Shown piece after piece: positions 5,363-5,418 of a stretch of DNA of 5,418 bases. Position numbers and translations under genes: made by a program. The notes under the pieces were generated by a model. It did no database searches. It was not told the DNA's origin and was given only the letters and a program-made list of their open reading frames with translations. This DNA is from JADHUC01 sp964617665 (GTDB lineage Bacteria; Planctomycetota; Planctomycetia; Pirellulales; Pirellulaceae), in contig CAZUAH010000800.1 in NCBI GenBank assembly GCA_964617665.1, positions 1-5,418 on the forward strand. Reading direction: 5' to 3'. Each line of letters starts with the position of its first letter. Position 1 is the first letter of the stretch.

Positions 5363-5418
5363 TGAATCGGGCAAACGCGACGATCCAGACAAGGACTTTC
5401 CTATTCGACAAGCGTTTA
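5328..5418 (+). CDS. Start of an unknown plus-strand gene, cut by the window end
   Basis: Thirty codons from ATG to the window edge, with no stop. The start is MVHSNGRWRRPDESG, hydrophilic and rich in Arg and Asp; no family recognised. A strong Shine-Dalgarno supports the start. The gene is divergent from the five-gene operon and so could be a regulator or cargo gene of the same element, or host sequence beyond it. Few third positions are G or C (about 12 of 30), unlike a strongly GC-rich gene, which weakens the call. Confidence 0.4.
   Translation, partial: MVHSNGRWRRPDESGKRDDPDKDFPIRQAF

Noticed and set aside
1..5418. CRISPR array, tRNA or rRNA
   Set aside because: No regularly spaced repeats and no tRNA- or rRNA-like sequence were recognised on either strand.

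Overview
The window is dominated by a compact run of five minus-strand genes, read from about 5111 down to 125, built around an IS21-type transposase pair. In transcription order they are: a small Cys-rich, zinc-ribbon-like protein; a ParB/KorB-like protein; IstA (DDE transposase); IstB (AAA+ helper ATPase); and a DUF3991/TOPRIM (primase-like) protein. Neighbours are tightly packed: TGATG fuses gene 1 to gene 2, genes 2 and 3 overlap, istA and istB overlap by 17 bases, and the TOPRIM gene starts about 60 bases after istB. This looks like one polycistronic unit.

Base composition is GC-rich by eye, and G+C is high at third codon positions. The organism cannot be fixed from the sequence. The Cys-rich N-terminus of gene 1 (HCRHCGIRF...THPRN...CPFGC) resembles proteins I associate with Planctomycetes beside IS21-like genes. 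That is recollection, not a search result, so I favour a planctomycete or similar environmental bacterium with low confidence.

Layout: 1-124 is non-coding, with small palindromes and a G-run. The TOPRIM gene is 125-1123, istB 1182-1949, istA 1933-3456, the ParB-like gene 3284-4345 (its true end may be near 3453), and the Cys-rich gene 4345-4965 with a probable N-terminal extension to 5111. From 5112 to 5327 there is a mostly non-coding divergent region, then a plus-strand ORF beginning at 5328 that runs off the window.

How the parts may work together (inference): IstA and IstB would supply strand transfer and target-DNA capture, as MuA/MuB and TniA/TniB do. The ParB-like and Cys-rich proteins could be DNA-binding accessory or target-choice factors, and the TOPRIM protein could act in replication or repair after insertion. 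An ordinary IS21 element has only istA and istB, so the added genes make this closer to a Mu-like or Tn-like transposition module. No terminal inverted repeats or target-site duplication could be identified.

Two places in this operon (5068-5072 and 3471-3475) show the same signature: adding one base to a five-base homopolymer would join a well-placed ATG to the Cys-rich gene and would end the ParB-like gene exactly at ATGA with istA. This could be programmed -1 frameshifting, natural mutation or homopolymer undercalling.
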